Source: Epiperipatus broadwayi | Lineage: Eukaryota > Onychophora > Udeonychophora > Euonychophora > Peripatidae | DNA length: 64,000 nt | Assembly (NCBI GenBank): GCA_028023455.1 | Contig: JAQFVV010000056.1 | Span: 4,177,717 to 4,241,716 of the forward strand | Direction: 5' to 3' | Part shown: positions 23,401-37,012 of the stretch, one piece after another | Numbering within the stretch: position 1 is the first letter of the stretch | How the letters are laid out: each line of letters begins with the position of its first letter | Position numbers and translations under genes: made by a program | The notes under the pieces: generated by a model | What the model was told of the DNA's origin: nothing | What the model saw: only the letters and a program-made list of their open reading frames with translations | Database searches by the model: none

Positions 23401-25430
23401 GTATATATTTAATAGAGATTGTGAATTTGTTCTCTCTTATGTTGTGATATTTTTCTAGTGATTTATATTGCTTTTTATCTTATATCCAGCATATAATGCT
23501 TTACTAAGCAAATCTCTTTATGATTATTGGTCTTTTTTGATCATGCATTCTCATTATCTTTATGACTAGTGATAAAGTCCTTGTTCATTTATTGCCCTCA
23601 GATGTTGGTGCTTTTCCCTTGAGTTCATGTAATAATTTACTTTGTCATTAGCTTATCCTCCCTGATTTGGATTTTATTTGTGATATATTATTGTATAAAA
23701 CCATGAGTAGTGTACTTCCATGACTTTATTCTGGCAAAAGTTATTTTTGATAAAGATCAAGAATGTCACCCTTATCTTCAGTTACACTCTTAGTATACAT
23801 GAGTGTAGGTTGTTTGTTATGATGTTTAGGTCTTGTAGTTATGATTTTACAGCACCTCAAGATGTAAATCCAATAAATATTTTAAAATTATATGTGTGGC
23901 TTCAGTAAAGAATATACATTTTCTTCAGCATTTATCTCACCACATGGATTGGTAAGTTATTTTTTAGTAGAGTATTAAATACATTCATTAGGGACATTAT
24001 AATAGAATGATTATTTTTTAAAATGAAAGAAATTATTCAAATATCAATATTATAGAAGGTTTCATTAACCAGCCCATATTATTTATTTTCTATTTAGTCA
24101 TTTTAAACTATAAATTACAATTATCTCCATATTAAATTTTGCTTAGTGTATATGAATAATTCAACTTGATAATATTGTAAAAATAACCAGACTATTGTTA
24201 AATGTTTTAATGTCAAAATATATTATTTTTAATGCTAATTTATTTTCTTGATTGTTTCTCATCATGTGCATACTTTTAGAAATCTAAATATAATAAAACT
24301 TATCATAAATTGTCTTTATTCTTATGCATTGAGAATACATAAATATATAGAATTTGACAGCAAAGTCACTTTATTAAAACTGCATGTTGGTTGTTAACAA
24401 TATGTTATTTTATTATTAGATTATTCTTTTTATGTAAATAATTATAATTGTTTATTCATTATTACATCACTGCAGTCAATTTCATTTATTAAAAGATCAT
24501 TGTGTTTATTTTAGATCGTTGTGCTTATTTTACATATCACTTTTCATTATTACTGAGAAGACCACGTTGCTTTATTTTAGAAGATTATTTTGTTTATCCA
24601 TCATAAATTCAAATGATGGAATTGTTTGATTTTAATTCAGAAAATATTTAAAAAGGATTTATTAGTGTGATATTTTTGGTGGCCATAAAATCGCTTTCCC
24701 ACTCATTACATCTGAATGCTATACTAATATATTGTTTTATTCTAAATTAAGAGTTTTAATGTTTAGTTTAAATTCTAAAATTATTATTGTAATTTGGAGC
24801 AACATTATCTTAAGGATAAGAGTATGGCTCACTATTTTGTTTATTAGGATCTCGTTTATTATTTGATAGATCTTTTCAAAATTAAAAGAGAATAAAATTT
24901 ATAATTATTAAAATATTAATTATATGAGCCCTGAGATTTTCATTTTACATGTAAGATTTAAATTATTTCATTTAAGAACAAAATTATTTTAAAAAAGAAG
25001 TCAGTGTGGTAGAACATGAGAAAACATAAGAAATTTAATGTTGAATCTGATCATAACAATAAGATACTCATTTGCAGTGATAAGATGTAGTTGGAAAATG
25101 TATTCTGGGTAGAGGAGTTAAAGTAAACTAGCCCTTTAATGACATATGTTTTAAATATTAAGAGATATTATATTTTAAAGAGTAAGTATGAGAAGTTTCC
25201 TTTTAATTTTCTAATATATTGCCTTTATCTTAATAATGATTGCTATTATTATGTACCCTTATTATTGCTCTTATTAACGTAGCATATGACATTTTAAACT
25301 TTTTGAGTTTAGCCTATGATATTATTAGTTAGGCAATGTATTATTATTAGTTCACTTATTTTTGATGGTTTCTTGATATATTGGCCCTTTTATGTAGTTA
25401 TAATCTTGCCATGCACAATGTGTTGACGTT
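20451..25430. other. AT-rich DNA, no gene recognised
   Basis: There are short (TA)n runs near 20449-20464, 20488-20498 and 20553-20567. From about 22 to 25.4 kb the + strand is rich in T and poor in A-runs, the mirror of the bias at 4.5-8.2 kb. No TIR, LTR or sustained open frame was seen. A 23-nt segment at 23929-23951 has good splice-site borders and is discussed as a finding only. Confidence 0.45.
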
Positions 25431-25530
25431 TGATTTGTTTGAGGGTTCCGGTCGATCGTCCTGGCTGTTTTCATCGCATTGTGTGCTTACGATTATTCTC
25501 ACTCGTCTTCATCGTCGCTTATTTTAGGTT
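25431..25530. other. CpG-rich island-like patch
   Basis: About 90 bp with many CpG (…ggtcgatcgtcc…, …catcgtcgctt…) in an otherwise CpG-poor window. It sits just outside the left arm of the large palindrome. Neither strand gives a convincing reading frame; the minus strand shows 'SDDEDE' followed by a stop. Origin unknown. Confidence 0.45.
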
Positions 25531-26115
25531 ACAATATATATATATATTATTTATATCAGTTTCAAAGAAAATTATGTATAAGAAATAGAGAATTAGTTGG
25601 ATATGACCACTAGTGTAAAATTTAAAATGTTTTTGTATGATAGTGTCAAGTTTTAAAAACTGTAAAAGTATATTATATACAATTAAATACAAAATTCAAA
25701 AACTATATACTATTTGAGATACACACACACAAAAAAAATTACTAGCTTTTATTAAAAAGTCTAAATCATGCATAATGACTAAAACTATAAAAAATATTAC
25801 AAACAAATTTTTAAAGATTTTTTTAATTATCTCAAAATGGGCAAAGTTATGACCCACTGCTGTACGGTACAGAATAATAAAATGGAGTTAAAAAAATTCA
25901 ACAGTATCATATAGACATTGATAAGAATTTTACCTTTGACTTAAATGACATCAGTTCGGTCAAACTTTTAAAAATTTATGCAAAGGTTGGGGGGGGGATC
26001 ATTCTATTTTCTATTTAAGTAGCTAGTCATTGATGCATTATTTCAATTTATTATATATTTCTGTTTATGTACCTGTATACTTATTTATCAATGTATCTTG
26101 TTATTTATCTCTGCT

Positions 26116-26870
<755 letters not shown>

Positions 26871-27400
26871 GTCTAAATCTATCTATTTATCTATCTAAAC
26901 CTATCCCTCATCTATTTATCTATTTACCTACTTATCTAATTGCTTAGCCATGTGTCTGTCTCTTTATATATGTTTATCCATCTATTTATCTGTTATGTTT
27001 ATTTATCTGGTTTTCTATCTATCAATTTATTTATGCCTCCAACTACCCGAATTATCTATCTAACCACCTATCTTTTTCTTACCCATTTATTTATATGCCT
27101 ACATATCTATCTACCTGCATGCCTATCTAGTTGTCCTTATTATGTTTATTTATCTATCTTACTTTCTATCTATCTACCTATCTATCTATTTATTTAGTTT
27201 TCTACCTATCCATTTATTTATACATCCAATCATCTATTTAGCTATTTAGCCACCTACCCATTCTTATCTATCTATTTGTCTATCTACCTATCTACCTCCA
27301 TGTTTATCTAGCTATCTGTCTTTATATTTTTATTTATCTAACTACCTATTTATCTATCTGGATTTCTATTTATCTATTTATTCAACCCCAACTCCATAGA
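26871..27400. repeat. Degenerate TATC-type repeat
   Basis: This continues the microsatellite in decayed form: most tetranucleotides are still TATC, TACC, TATT or TTTA with frequent substitutions. It ends near 27390, where the strand of the repeat flips after a (TA)n stretch at 27440-27482. Confidence 0.85.
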
Positions 27401-27479
27401 TAAATAAAAGCAGAAACGAGGTATATAAATATAACAGTAGATATATATATATATATGTATATATATATTTATATATATA

Positions 27480-27800
27480 TATAGATAAGTATGTAAGTAG
27501 ATAGATATCTGATAGATAAATAAATTGGTGAGTGATTAAGTAGTTAAATAGATGTATTGGTGGATGGATAAATAAGTAGATACAAAGAAAAACAGACAGA
27601 ATTGATAAATTGGTACATACATTGATAAATAAATCAATTGATGGATGAATAGATAAACAAAAAGGATAGATGGAAAGACTGAGTAGTGACTTTCTAGGTG
27701 TATTAATTGATGGATGAGTAATAAATAGATAGATAAATAAATGCTTGGATAGACAGATAGATGAATATTTAGTGTTTTACTGAAGGTTTGTAGCGATAGT
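27480..27800. repeat. Degenerate GATA-type repeat (left block)
   Basis: Decayed GATA/GATG/AATA tetranucleotides, the complement of the TATC blocks. It lies between the (TA)n tract and the left inverted SINE. No gene. Confidence 0.8.
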
Positions 27801-27809
27801 GTTTTAGTT

Positions 27810-28030
27810 GTATTTATATGTTGGATTATTTCCATCATCTAATATGAGTATTGAATGTCTTTAGAAAAATTTAACTTTTATTTAAATATTCCAAATACAT
27901 TCAGCTGTTAGTAATAGCACACAGGTTAGTATATGCACAAGGTTTCAAGAGGTATTATTCTCTCCTCTTTTTCAGGTGTTGCTGGCCTAACTAGTGAGAA
28001 TACTATTATAGGAGCTCAAACCTGGACTAG
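27810..28030 (-). mobile_element. tRNA-derived SINE, 5'-truncated copy
   Basis: The reverse complement matches the SINE at 28330-28600 from 'gtccaggtt' through 'ggccagcaacacctga', 'ggagagaataatac', 'actaacctgtgtgcta' and 'gttaaatttttctaaagaca' to 'actcatattagatgatgga'. The tRNA-like head upstream of the B box is missing. Head-to-head with the 28330 copy, it forms the inner part of the palindrome. Confidence 0.7.
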
Positions 28031-28329
28031 GCAGCCTGCAAAAGGCAACAATTAGTAGAAATTTTATATATTTATCTCTGAGGTTTCATGTATGTACCAA
28101 TGAACCTATGTTCATTTGGGAAAATACAAAAATATTGGATAGAAAAGTTACAAAGAAAATTTAAAGAAGCTGCTCACCTGAGAATAGCAAACAACCCCAT
28201 AAGTCAGCCTAATGTGACTATACATAGTGTATAGAAACCATTAATCAATGTTGCTCTTAGAAAATAGTGAAGAAATTAGGAGGAATCTCATAGATAAGTA
28301 TATGAAATTTTTACTGATTGTTGCTTTTA

Positions 28330-28600
28330 GCAGGATGGCTCAGTTGGTTAGAGTGTTACCTTAAAATCAATACTCAAAGAATCTAAGGGTCCAGGTTCAA
28401 TTCCCATGCTAGTAGTGTCACTGGTCAGGCCAGCAACACCTGAAGAAGTGGGGAGAATAATACCCTTCAAAGCACTGTGTATATACTAACCTGTGTGCTA
28501 TAACTGACAGTTGAATATATTTGGAAGATTTGGATAAAGTTAAATTTTTCTAAAGACATTTAATACTCATATTAGATGATGGAAGTAGTCCAACATATGA
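28330..28600 (+). mobile_element. tRNA-derived SINE with intact tRNA-like head
   Basis: The head resembles a tRNA: 'gcaggatggctcagttggtt' includes an A box (28336-28347), and 'ggttcaattcc' at 28394-28404 is a good B box. The body contains 'ggccagcaacacctga' and 'actaacctgtgtgctata', and the 3' part runs into the GATA-type block. A true tRNA is unlikely because the anticodon arm region is too long and irregular and the acceptor stem does not close. RNA polymerase III transcription is expected from the boxes. Confidence 0.7.
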
Positions 28601-29930
28601 ATACAAATAGATGAATACATACAAAGATAGAAATTTGCATAGATTGATAAATGAATAGAGAGATAAATTGATGCTTGGATTGATTGATGAAGGAATAGAT
28701 AACTAAATATGGAGATAGATATGTAGATTGATGGATGACTAAAACAATAGATAGGTAATTAAATGGATGGTTAAATGAATAGACTAAAATGAGTTTGATA
28801 AATAGATAGAAAATCAGATATTTAGTTAGAGATAAATTACTATATATAATCATAGGTAGGGAAGATAGATAGATAAATGAATGAATGGATAAATAGAGAT
28901 AAACAGATGGAGACATGTAGATAGTTAGATAGATAAACATGTAGAGAGACACATATATTTAACCAGATAGGCTGGTAGACAGATAAATAGACTGATAAGG
29001 AATGGATGAGTAGTTAGATAGTTAAAAAGATGGTTGTATATATAAATAAATAGGTAGGTAGAAAACCAGATAATTAGATACATTAGATAGCCAGACATAT
29101 GGATAATATAGTGAGACATGTCAGTAGGTAGGCATTTAAGTTAGATAGGTAGATAAACATAAATAAATAGATAATAGATGATTGGATAAGTAGATGGTTA
29201 AACGAACAGTTGGATGAATAGATAGATAGAAACATAAATAAGCAAATAGATATATAGACATACATATAGAGAGATAAATTGGTAATCATTTAAATGGATG
29301 GGTAAGTAGAAAGATAAATATATAGATAAGGGATTGATGGGTGGCTAGATAATTAAATAAATAGTTGGATGCATAAATAAATAGATATGTAGATAGATTG
29401 ATAGACAGATAAATAGACAAACATATAGTGACAGATAAATAGATATTTAGATTAATAGATAGCTAAAAAGATAAATTAATTAGAAAACCAAAAATAGATA
29501 GACAGTCAAGCAGATAAATAGAGAGATAGATTGGTACATAGATAGGTAGATTCATATAGAGAGAAACACATATAAGTAGGTATTAAAGTAATTAAGTAAG
29601 TAAAGAGATAAATAGATAGTAGATGGGTAGGTAATTAAGTAGAACATTGGATGCATAAATACTTAGACAGATATTAAAATGGATAGAGGTATTTGGCTAA
29701 ATAAGAAACAAATAATGGATGATTAGATAGTTAAATTGATTATTGGATGCTTAAATTATTGAAAGGTGGAAAAATCAGATAAATAGGTTGATATATTTAC
29801 AGTTAAACATATAGATAGACAATTAGATAGATAATCAGATAGATAATAGAGACAAGTAAAATACAGATTAATAAATAAGTAATATAGACACATAAAAAAA
29901 GATAGATAGATAATAATTGAATGACACGGG
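28600..29930. repeat. Degenerate GATA-type repeat (right block)
   Basis: About 1.3 kb of decayed GATA tetranucleotides (GATA, GATG, AATA, TAGA), the mirror image of the 26.1-27.4 kb TATC block but far more eroded. Long minus-strand frames across it (for example 28572-28952) are low-complexity artefacts. Confidence 0.85.
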
Positions 29931-30298
29931 TGACTAGCAAATTAAAAAGACAAATGGTATTATTTTTTCACACTTAAACTTTTTTAATGACTTAATACAA
30001 AAACTTGCATGGAACTGATGTTATTTAAGTCAAAGGTTAATTCCTTGCCATTATCCAGATGATCTCATTGAATTTTTTTGTATCTATTTTATTATTCTGT
30101 CATGTTCTGCAATGGGAAACATATTTGAATGCTTTAAGGTAATTAAAAAAATATTTGAAAATATTTTGTAATATTTTTTACATAGTTTTTCATCATTATG
30201 TGCAACTTAGGTTTTTTTAATAAATGCTAGTAATTTGAATTTTTTTTTGGTCAAATGTGATATGCTTTTACAGTTTTTAAACCTAAATTCTTATTACC

Positions 30299-30405
30299 TG
30301 TCTTGCATTGGTGGTCGAGAGGTCAGCGTGACTGCCTTGCACTAGCAGGCAGTTGCCCGGGTTGCGGGTTCACGTCCCGGCCGATGCTATGACACTTAAA
30401 AAAAA
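30299..30405 (+). mobile_element. tRNA-derived SINE (family S1), copy 1
   Basis: A 107-bp element flanked by the perfect 14-bp target duplication aaattcttattacc (30285-30298 and 30406-30419) and ending in an A tract. The head includes 'ggtggtcgagaggtcagcg' (A-box region) and the B box 'ggttcacgtcc' (30367-30377). It is GC-rich against its surroundings, so it is young. The internal 'cactagcaggcagt' segment is longer than in copy 2 by a short duplication. It was inserted by LINE machinery, as the A-tail and TSD show. Confidence 0.9.
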
Positions 30406-30559
30406 AAATTCTTATTACCCATAAAACCAGTTTAAATTTAACAACAAAGCTCATGTTCTAATTAATTTTCCATTACTTATATATAATTCTCTTTGAACCT
30501 GATATAAATAATATATATATATATTGAATTAAATATTTCAGTGGATTGTTATTAACATA

Positions 30560-30840
30560 AAGAATAGAAATGAGATAATATTCATTTAAATATAAATAAT
30601 CTTTAACCTTTAATGTTACCAAGAAATTATCAATTATTACTAATTGACAATACCTGAGGACCATTTCACGTTAACAAAAACTAAAAAAAAAAAGCTATTA
30701 TAGGTTTAATGAGAAAACTGATTTAGTCTCAGGGATTTTCAATTAGTAGTGATTGATAATTTCTTGGTAACATCAAACATTAAAGATTATTTCTATTTAC
30801 ATGAATATTATCTTATAATTTCTATACTTTATATATGCAA
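30560..30840. repeat. Inverted repeat, ~105-bp arms
   Basis: Arms of about 105 bp at 30560-30662 and 30728-30835 are reverse complements sharing 'gttaccaagaaattatcaat' and 'gataatattcat', with a spacer of about 65 bp. It lies just outside the right arm of the 5-kb palindrome. No coding capacity; possibly a small hairpin element. Confidence 0.7.
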
Positions 30841-30844
30841 TATT

Positions 30845-31010
30845 AACTCACTTAATACAAACTGAAGTATAATGTGTATATATGTAATAAATAATAAACA
30901 CAAAAACTAATGTAAACTATGTAATCACATACTTCATCAATAAACATTGTATTAAAATTATTTATTATGGGCTGTTTACATATTCTTAATTTGTATATTT
31001 TTTTGGTTAA
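30845..31010 (+). repeat. Dispersed repeat R2, copy 2
   Basis: Matches the reverse complement of 20281-20450 (see that entry). It abuts the inverted repeat at 30560-30840, so both may be parts of one larger element whose other copy is truncated. Confidence 0.6.
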
Positions 31011-34000
31011 TTATTGTTTTTAAAATTTTCTACTTAATTTTTTTTTTTTTTTGTTTTGCAAAAATTCTTGATTTTTTTTTTTTTTTGTTCTTAAGAAAAT
31101 ATTTATAATGTTTTGGTTTTAATATTTAATAATTACAGATAACACATCTATTTACATATCATTTAACAAAATAGTTTTGTTGAAATATCAAATTTTACTG
31201 TGCCATTATAAGCATGTGTTTTATTCTTTTGTAATAAGCAGTTATTCATTTAGTCAAATATTAACAGTTGGTAATTTTAGTTTTATTGATTGTGTTAGGA
31301 TTTTTTAAATCTTGGTTTAGTAATTTATGTTATTTTAAAAGTAGAATACTTTAGTATTGTTTAAAAAATTTTATTATGATATTTTTGGGTGCATTTCCTA
31401 ATTACTAATATTTTTGATATTTGATTTCAAGAGTTATTTGATTTTTTGTTTTTGGTCACATAATTATGTTAATTTTTTGATCATTTTTAATTAGGTAAAA
31501 TTTGCAAAGCATTGTTTTTTGATGCGCCATAACATTGCTTTTAATTTTTTAAGCCAATTTTTTTTGTTAATTTCTAATAACTAATAGTTGCTAAATATTT
31601 TTTTTTGATACTTGGTTTTTTTTTGTCCATGTGGTTCATTAATATGTTTTATAATTTCTTAATTACAAATATTTTTGATAGATTTATTTTGGGAGTTATT
31701 TAGATTTTTGGGCACATGATTATGCTTTTATTTCTGATAATTCTGGGTTTTTTTTTCCCACAAAAATCACAATTTACATTGCACTGTACAAAATAACTGG
31801 AATGATTTGTATTGATGATGGACAGTATTATCTGACATTCTTTAGTGCTTTGTTGTATCAGTGGTGCTTTTGGAGCTCCTCTTAAAAACAAAAATGCAGA
31901 GAGCACATTCTAAATCAGTACCAATTATGCCTTACTATTTTTTTATTGGATGAGGAAATAAATTTTGAAAAAAAAAAAAAAAAAACAAATCAATACATTA
32001 TATAAAAAAGCTATAAACTGCCATAAATATTACATATTTATTTAATAATTTTAAGATGTTTATTTTTTTTATTAATTTGTGATAAATAAATAAAATATTT
32101 AAACAGAAATCTTTTGTTTTTGTATCATTTGGGTTCAAGTTTTCATATGAATATCAGTTCCATTGTTAGTAGTGAGACCTATATATACTGCAATCACACA
32201 TAAGCATGCATATATATATATATATATATATATAATAAATAAAGTTTGATATCTGTATTCGTTTCACAATATATGTAATATACAAATCAATATATATATA
32301 TATCAAAATACAGTACAATTTATATAAATTATATTATATAGCATTGAAACATTAATTTTAGATGCCCATAACTCTAATACGTTCAGCCAACCTCACTCTT
32401 TAAATAAAGAAAAGCTTGAATTTTGCAACCATTCAAATGGAATACAAGCTTTTCTTTATTTAGAAAGGAGTGTGACAAAAATAATATATCTATGGTGTAT
32501 TTAAAATATTTTATAGAGGTTTTGACTACTATTATGTACAATTTAATTTTAAAAAATCATATACACTAAGGTACCACAAAATATTTCTTTTAAAAAAAAG
32601 AATATTGTGTACATTTTAGGCAAATACATTATAGATGTATTTAACCTATATGTCTAACATATATCTATGAATTATAGAATTTAATTTTAAAATTATACAC
32701 ATTTTAGACATAACTCTTTATCTCAAAAGTAAAATAAAACTTACCCTATTCAATCCTTCTTATTGTTATTATAATGAAAATTGTTTATAAAATATGAAAG
32801 AGAAAATGTAAGTACTTTCATATTTGTAAAAATTAAGTTATGGCACTTTCCTGGTAAAGACAGAGCCAGCCAGTTTTTATGATCATTTGGACAAAATCTG
32901 CATTGTGAATTAAAAAAAAAATTGAAGAACTATTTTCTTTTATGTTTTATTCAATATTTCTTTTAGAATTAAAGTTTTACTGATGATTTTGCAGATATTG
33001 ACAATGAGGAAGATATAATAGAATTGACTATGTATGATTCTAAGTAAAAATTAGCTTTCAATATCATAAAAGTCCTCTCCAATATTTTTTAGCAATGGTC
33101 ACTGAAAAAGAAAATATTAAATTATATTGAATTAATAGAGGAAAATTCTTAGAGAAAAATTGCATAATTTTTTGTTATCATTGTGTACTACTCTTTATCA
33201 CTGCTGCTAAAATATAAAGTTGTAATGAAAAACAATGAAATTAAAAAAAATTAATAAAATTTTAATAATGTCTAAAAAGTATGAATTTTCTTTACTGGCT
33301 CAAACTGTAATAAAACTCAGTTGTTAGTAATAATAATTCACAGTTGCTAATCCAATATGGCTGCCAACAATGGTTTTAGTCTTTAGGTAGGAAGGAAAAA
33401 TAAATGCATACCAGATAAAGTTTTCTGACCAAAAATGAAATGTACTTAGAAAAGCAGTGACTACAAACAATGTTACTAAATTTCAAGAAGCTGAAATTAA
33501 TATTAGGTGAACCTATGATAGAAGATGAAATGGCTAATCATAGTAAACTTATTATGGAAGAAAAAAGATAAATAATGTCTATGTAGCTAACTTATGGCTG
33601 AACTTGAATGTCAGCTACAAAAGAAAAATCATCAGTAGCAGAATAGAGATGTTTTAGCTGTATTTATTTTCTGATTTAACCTTTATTTAAAAATGAATCC
33701 ATTTGTTGATCAGTAATTGGATAACTAGCTAATGACAATGAATAAATTGAAAAAAAAAAACAATTTCCAAATTTGTTTGTATTCAAGTCTTGATTATATC
33801 ATAACAGATGCATGTGCCAGCGACTGTGCGATGAGATTTTTTTATGTGATGTAATTCAAGTGGTACATTAAATACATTAGATTATTACATCTGAAATACA
33901 GTAAATAAATATTCTTTTCATATGACATGACAAAATATTTGTCTTTAAAGAGGAATGAATTTTTTATATTCAATTAGACATTAAGTGTACAGTTACAGTT

Positions 34001-35820
34001 ACCGTATGTAATAAAGATTAATCATAATTTAAAAATGAATATAAATAGAACTTAAATATTTATTTATTTATTATCTCTTTCATTTAACAAATATTACAGA
34101 AAAGATTTTTAATGATTAATATTTTTAAAAAAGTGAGGTTTTTTATATAGTTTATTATATAAAAATATTAATAACTGCAAAATAATTTATTTAAAATAAT
34201 AATAACGAAAGCTATATACAGTTAATATTATGTAATCTTAACTGAGCTTGTAATAAAAGGCTTCTGAAGGTTGGCGCTAATGTAATTAGTTCTTTTAAAA
34301 GAATAGTAAATGTTTTTCTCTCCCCTTCTCTCTTTTCTGATGATGAATCCAAATTTTAGTGAGCTCTAAATTATGTCTTTGTCACACTGTAAGGGAAGGC
34401 TTTGTACAATCGGAACCTGTTTCTTACATTCATAGCATCGCACAACATGCAACATTAGCTTCAGCGTTGAATATGGTCACAGCCATTTATTTCTCATTAT
34501 CATAATTAACCATATTCATATGCTCTTTAATTTTAATGACTTCTTCTTTCAAATTTTTTTTTTGGAAACCAATTACTTATTTCCCTTTCCTTCTAGCTAT
34601 CATGTTGATTATTGAATGACGGATATGAGCTCAATGATAGCGGAGTGTAGTTAATGTATTCAATCATACTGCTGCTGCCGTTGAATCCAAAAAAGGAAAA
34701 CTGCCTTTGTTGTTGGTCTTTTGTTATGATATTTAGATAGTTTGTGTTTTAATAATATTATTGCATGAACTAAAGCTAATGAGAGATGAATTAAATCTTG
34801 TTTTGTTATCCTTAAAAATTGAAGTACCACCTTTGCATTTATGAAAAGCATACTATTTTTAAAATTGGGTTGATCTGATTTTAATCAATAATGTAATGGG
34901 TATTTTTTTTTTTTAGAAGTAGATGTTTATATACATTTACATAATGTGTTTCAAGATTTTAAAAATATCAAAAAATATTTATGATACATAAAATTATTTT
35001 ATTATAAAATTAAATACAAAAAAATGTTTACGGAACAATGACACAGTACTTTCATATATATATATGTCGATATTTTCTATCATCATCGATCCATTGCAAA
35101 GTGTCTCTTCAAATTTAATCCATTTTCATTGACCATATTATCTCTACCTTACTACAGAATATTTATTTATATCATCCAGAAATATCACGTCATCTTTTTC
35201 TAGATCTTTTACATCATCTTGGGTTCAATTGAAGACGTTTTTGTGTTTATACACGCACTCACACACACACACATATATATATATATATAGTTAAGAAGCA
35301 AACAAGAAATAAATAATGATAAATTGTTTATTGCAATTAAATTGGAAGAAGTTACTTAATGTCCAGTCTTATGGTTTACATTATTAAAATAGCTAATCAT
35401 TAGTTTAGATGAGTCATTGTTTTGAGTTTACTATCTCTTTCATTTCTGGTGTATATCTTAGTCTTCTTTCTGGAACATGATAATTTTTAATTAAGACATC
35501 TGTTGACTTTTTGAAGACTGGGATGTGTTTGCTTTTAAATTTTTTTTAAAAAAAATTCATATAAATTTTCTGAAAAACAAAGATAATATATAGTTTTTAA
35601 TTTTGAAAGGATTTAAAATTTTTAATTAAAATGACAGTAATTGAAAGATAAAATCCCTAAAATCACAAACCTGCTAATATTATTATATGTTTTTTTTCAT
35701 CATCTACAATTATAGATCATTTTCAAGTAAAGAAATATTATTAGAAATTTAACAAGCTGTAAAACTTTAATTTGTATATTATAAAGTTAAAAAGAAAGAT
35801 GAAGGAATAATTGATTAAAA
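31011..35820. other. AT-rich DNA with poly-T runs, no gene recognised
   Basis: Contains several T homopolymers (31039-31052, 31072-31086), a hairpin at 32391-32464 whose arms share 'taaataaagaaaagcttg', and a (TA)n at 32212-32233. 34230-34480 is of higher complexity and less AT-rich without an open frame; it could be non-repeat host sequence. 35070-35230 contains 'catcatcgatccattgcaaa' and 'tctagatcttttacatcatc', which resembles the 3' region of decayed LINE copies, but this is weak. Confidence 0.45.
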
Positions 35821-35821
35821 A

Positions 35822-36240
35822 ATGGATACATATTTTGTTATAAAAACAGAAATTAAGTGTGAATGGAGTGCTTTTGTTAGTAATAACTTAATATTAAAAG
35901 TAAATATACCTGTATGTTTAAAGAGAATGTTTTTGGTAAATGTGTTTTACCAGTTCTTATTTATGGCTTTGAAACTTGGATACTTAATAGAAGAGCAATG
36001 CCAAAATTTCAGACCACTTAATAAAGTATGGTGAGATGTATTGCTAGAAAAAGTGATAATAGTTGGACAGGTTGTAAAAGACCTAGAAAGAGATCACATA
36101 TGAATAGATGGATGAAATAAGAAAGTTTGTTGGTATGATAAGGAGAAGAGGGGCTAGATATAAAAAAAAGTGGATTAAACTTGCCTGATTGTGGATTGAT
36201 AATGATTGGCAATGATGATGATAATTGAAAATGTAGACCA
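35822..36240 (+). pseudogene. LINE (non-LTR retrotransposon) 3' fragment
   Basis: The frame around 35940-36000 reads 'VLPVLIYGFETWIL', the conserved segment after the reverse transcriptase domain of many LINEs (family: VLPVL.YG.ETW.L). It is followed, across stops, by 'CKRPRKRSHMNRWM' and 'KKWIKLA', corresponding to the G-R-P-x-K-R-W and W-x-x-L-A segments near the end of ORF2. A gatgatgata run near 36215-36225 is a typical simple 3' end. The copy is truncated at the 5' end and dead. A related tail occurs at 48780-48930. Confidence 0.65.
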
Positions 36241-36770
36241 ATTAGGATTGATTATAACCAAAATATAAAAGACCATTATCCCAGAGATTGATGAATTATT
36301 AGACAAAATTACAATATTAGTTATTTTATTTAATAGAAGATATAATTCTAGGGAATTTGAACACAAACTTTCAAGTGCCCTTCAGTTATCCATTCTATCT
36401 CATGCAACCAATACACATGATCACACATATGTAAAAAAGAAATGATTTTCGATATATATTTTTCATACTGAACCACAGTCATCAGTTTATCCAGATCATC
36501 ATCCTCTGCACCCATATATAATCAGTGCACAATTTATATTAAGATAGCAAATTTTCAAATTTTAATGGACAGACTTCAATCCAGGCCACTCTCCAATTCT
36601 TCAACCATCTATACCATTGAAAATCTAATGATGGAATGCTCAAATCTCTTGAGAATGCCAATATTAATGTATGCCCATGTTCATATAATTTAAACTTATG
36701 TCTCAATAATTTCTCATTGAGAATTTTTATCAATATATTCAGAGAATTGTAAACAAACAAAGAAGTATTT

Positions 36771-36875
36771 GTCTTGCATTGGTGGTCGAGAGGTCAGCAC
36801 GACTGCCTTACAAGCAGTTGCCCGGGTTGCGGGTTTGTGTCCTGGCCGATACTATGACACTTGAAAAAAAAAAAA
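36771..36875 (+). mobile_element. tRNA-derived SINE (family S1), copy 2
   Basis: Same family as 30299-30405, in the same orientation, with a perfect 16-bp target duplication aaacaaagaagtattt (36755-36770 and 36876-36891) and an A tract. The A-box region is conserved; the B box has decayed to 'gggtttgtgtcc'. It lacks the short internal duplication of copy 1. Confidence 0.9.
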
Positions 36876-37012
36876 AAACAAAGAAGTATTTAAAGATAAT
36901 CAATACTAGAATAAGAAAATGATGGTAAGATAAAATTTCAGTGAATGAACTTAGATATGGAAATAGAAATGAAAGAAGACTTAGATTTGTAAAATTTCCA
37001 GAAAGAAAAATG

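Noticed and set aside
28330-28410. Functional tRNA gene
   Set aside because: A and B boxes are present, but the acceptor stem does not close, the middle is too long, and a truncated inverted copy of the same unit lies nearby. It is a SINE head.
27536-29289. Minus-strand frames of 64-126 codons
   Set aside because: They are translations of decayed GATA repeats, low in complexity and rich in Y, I, L and S.
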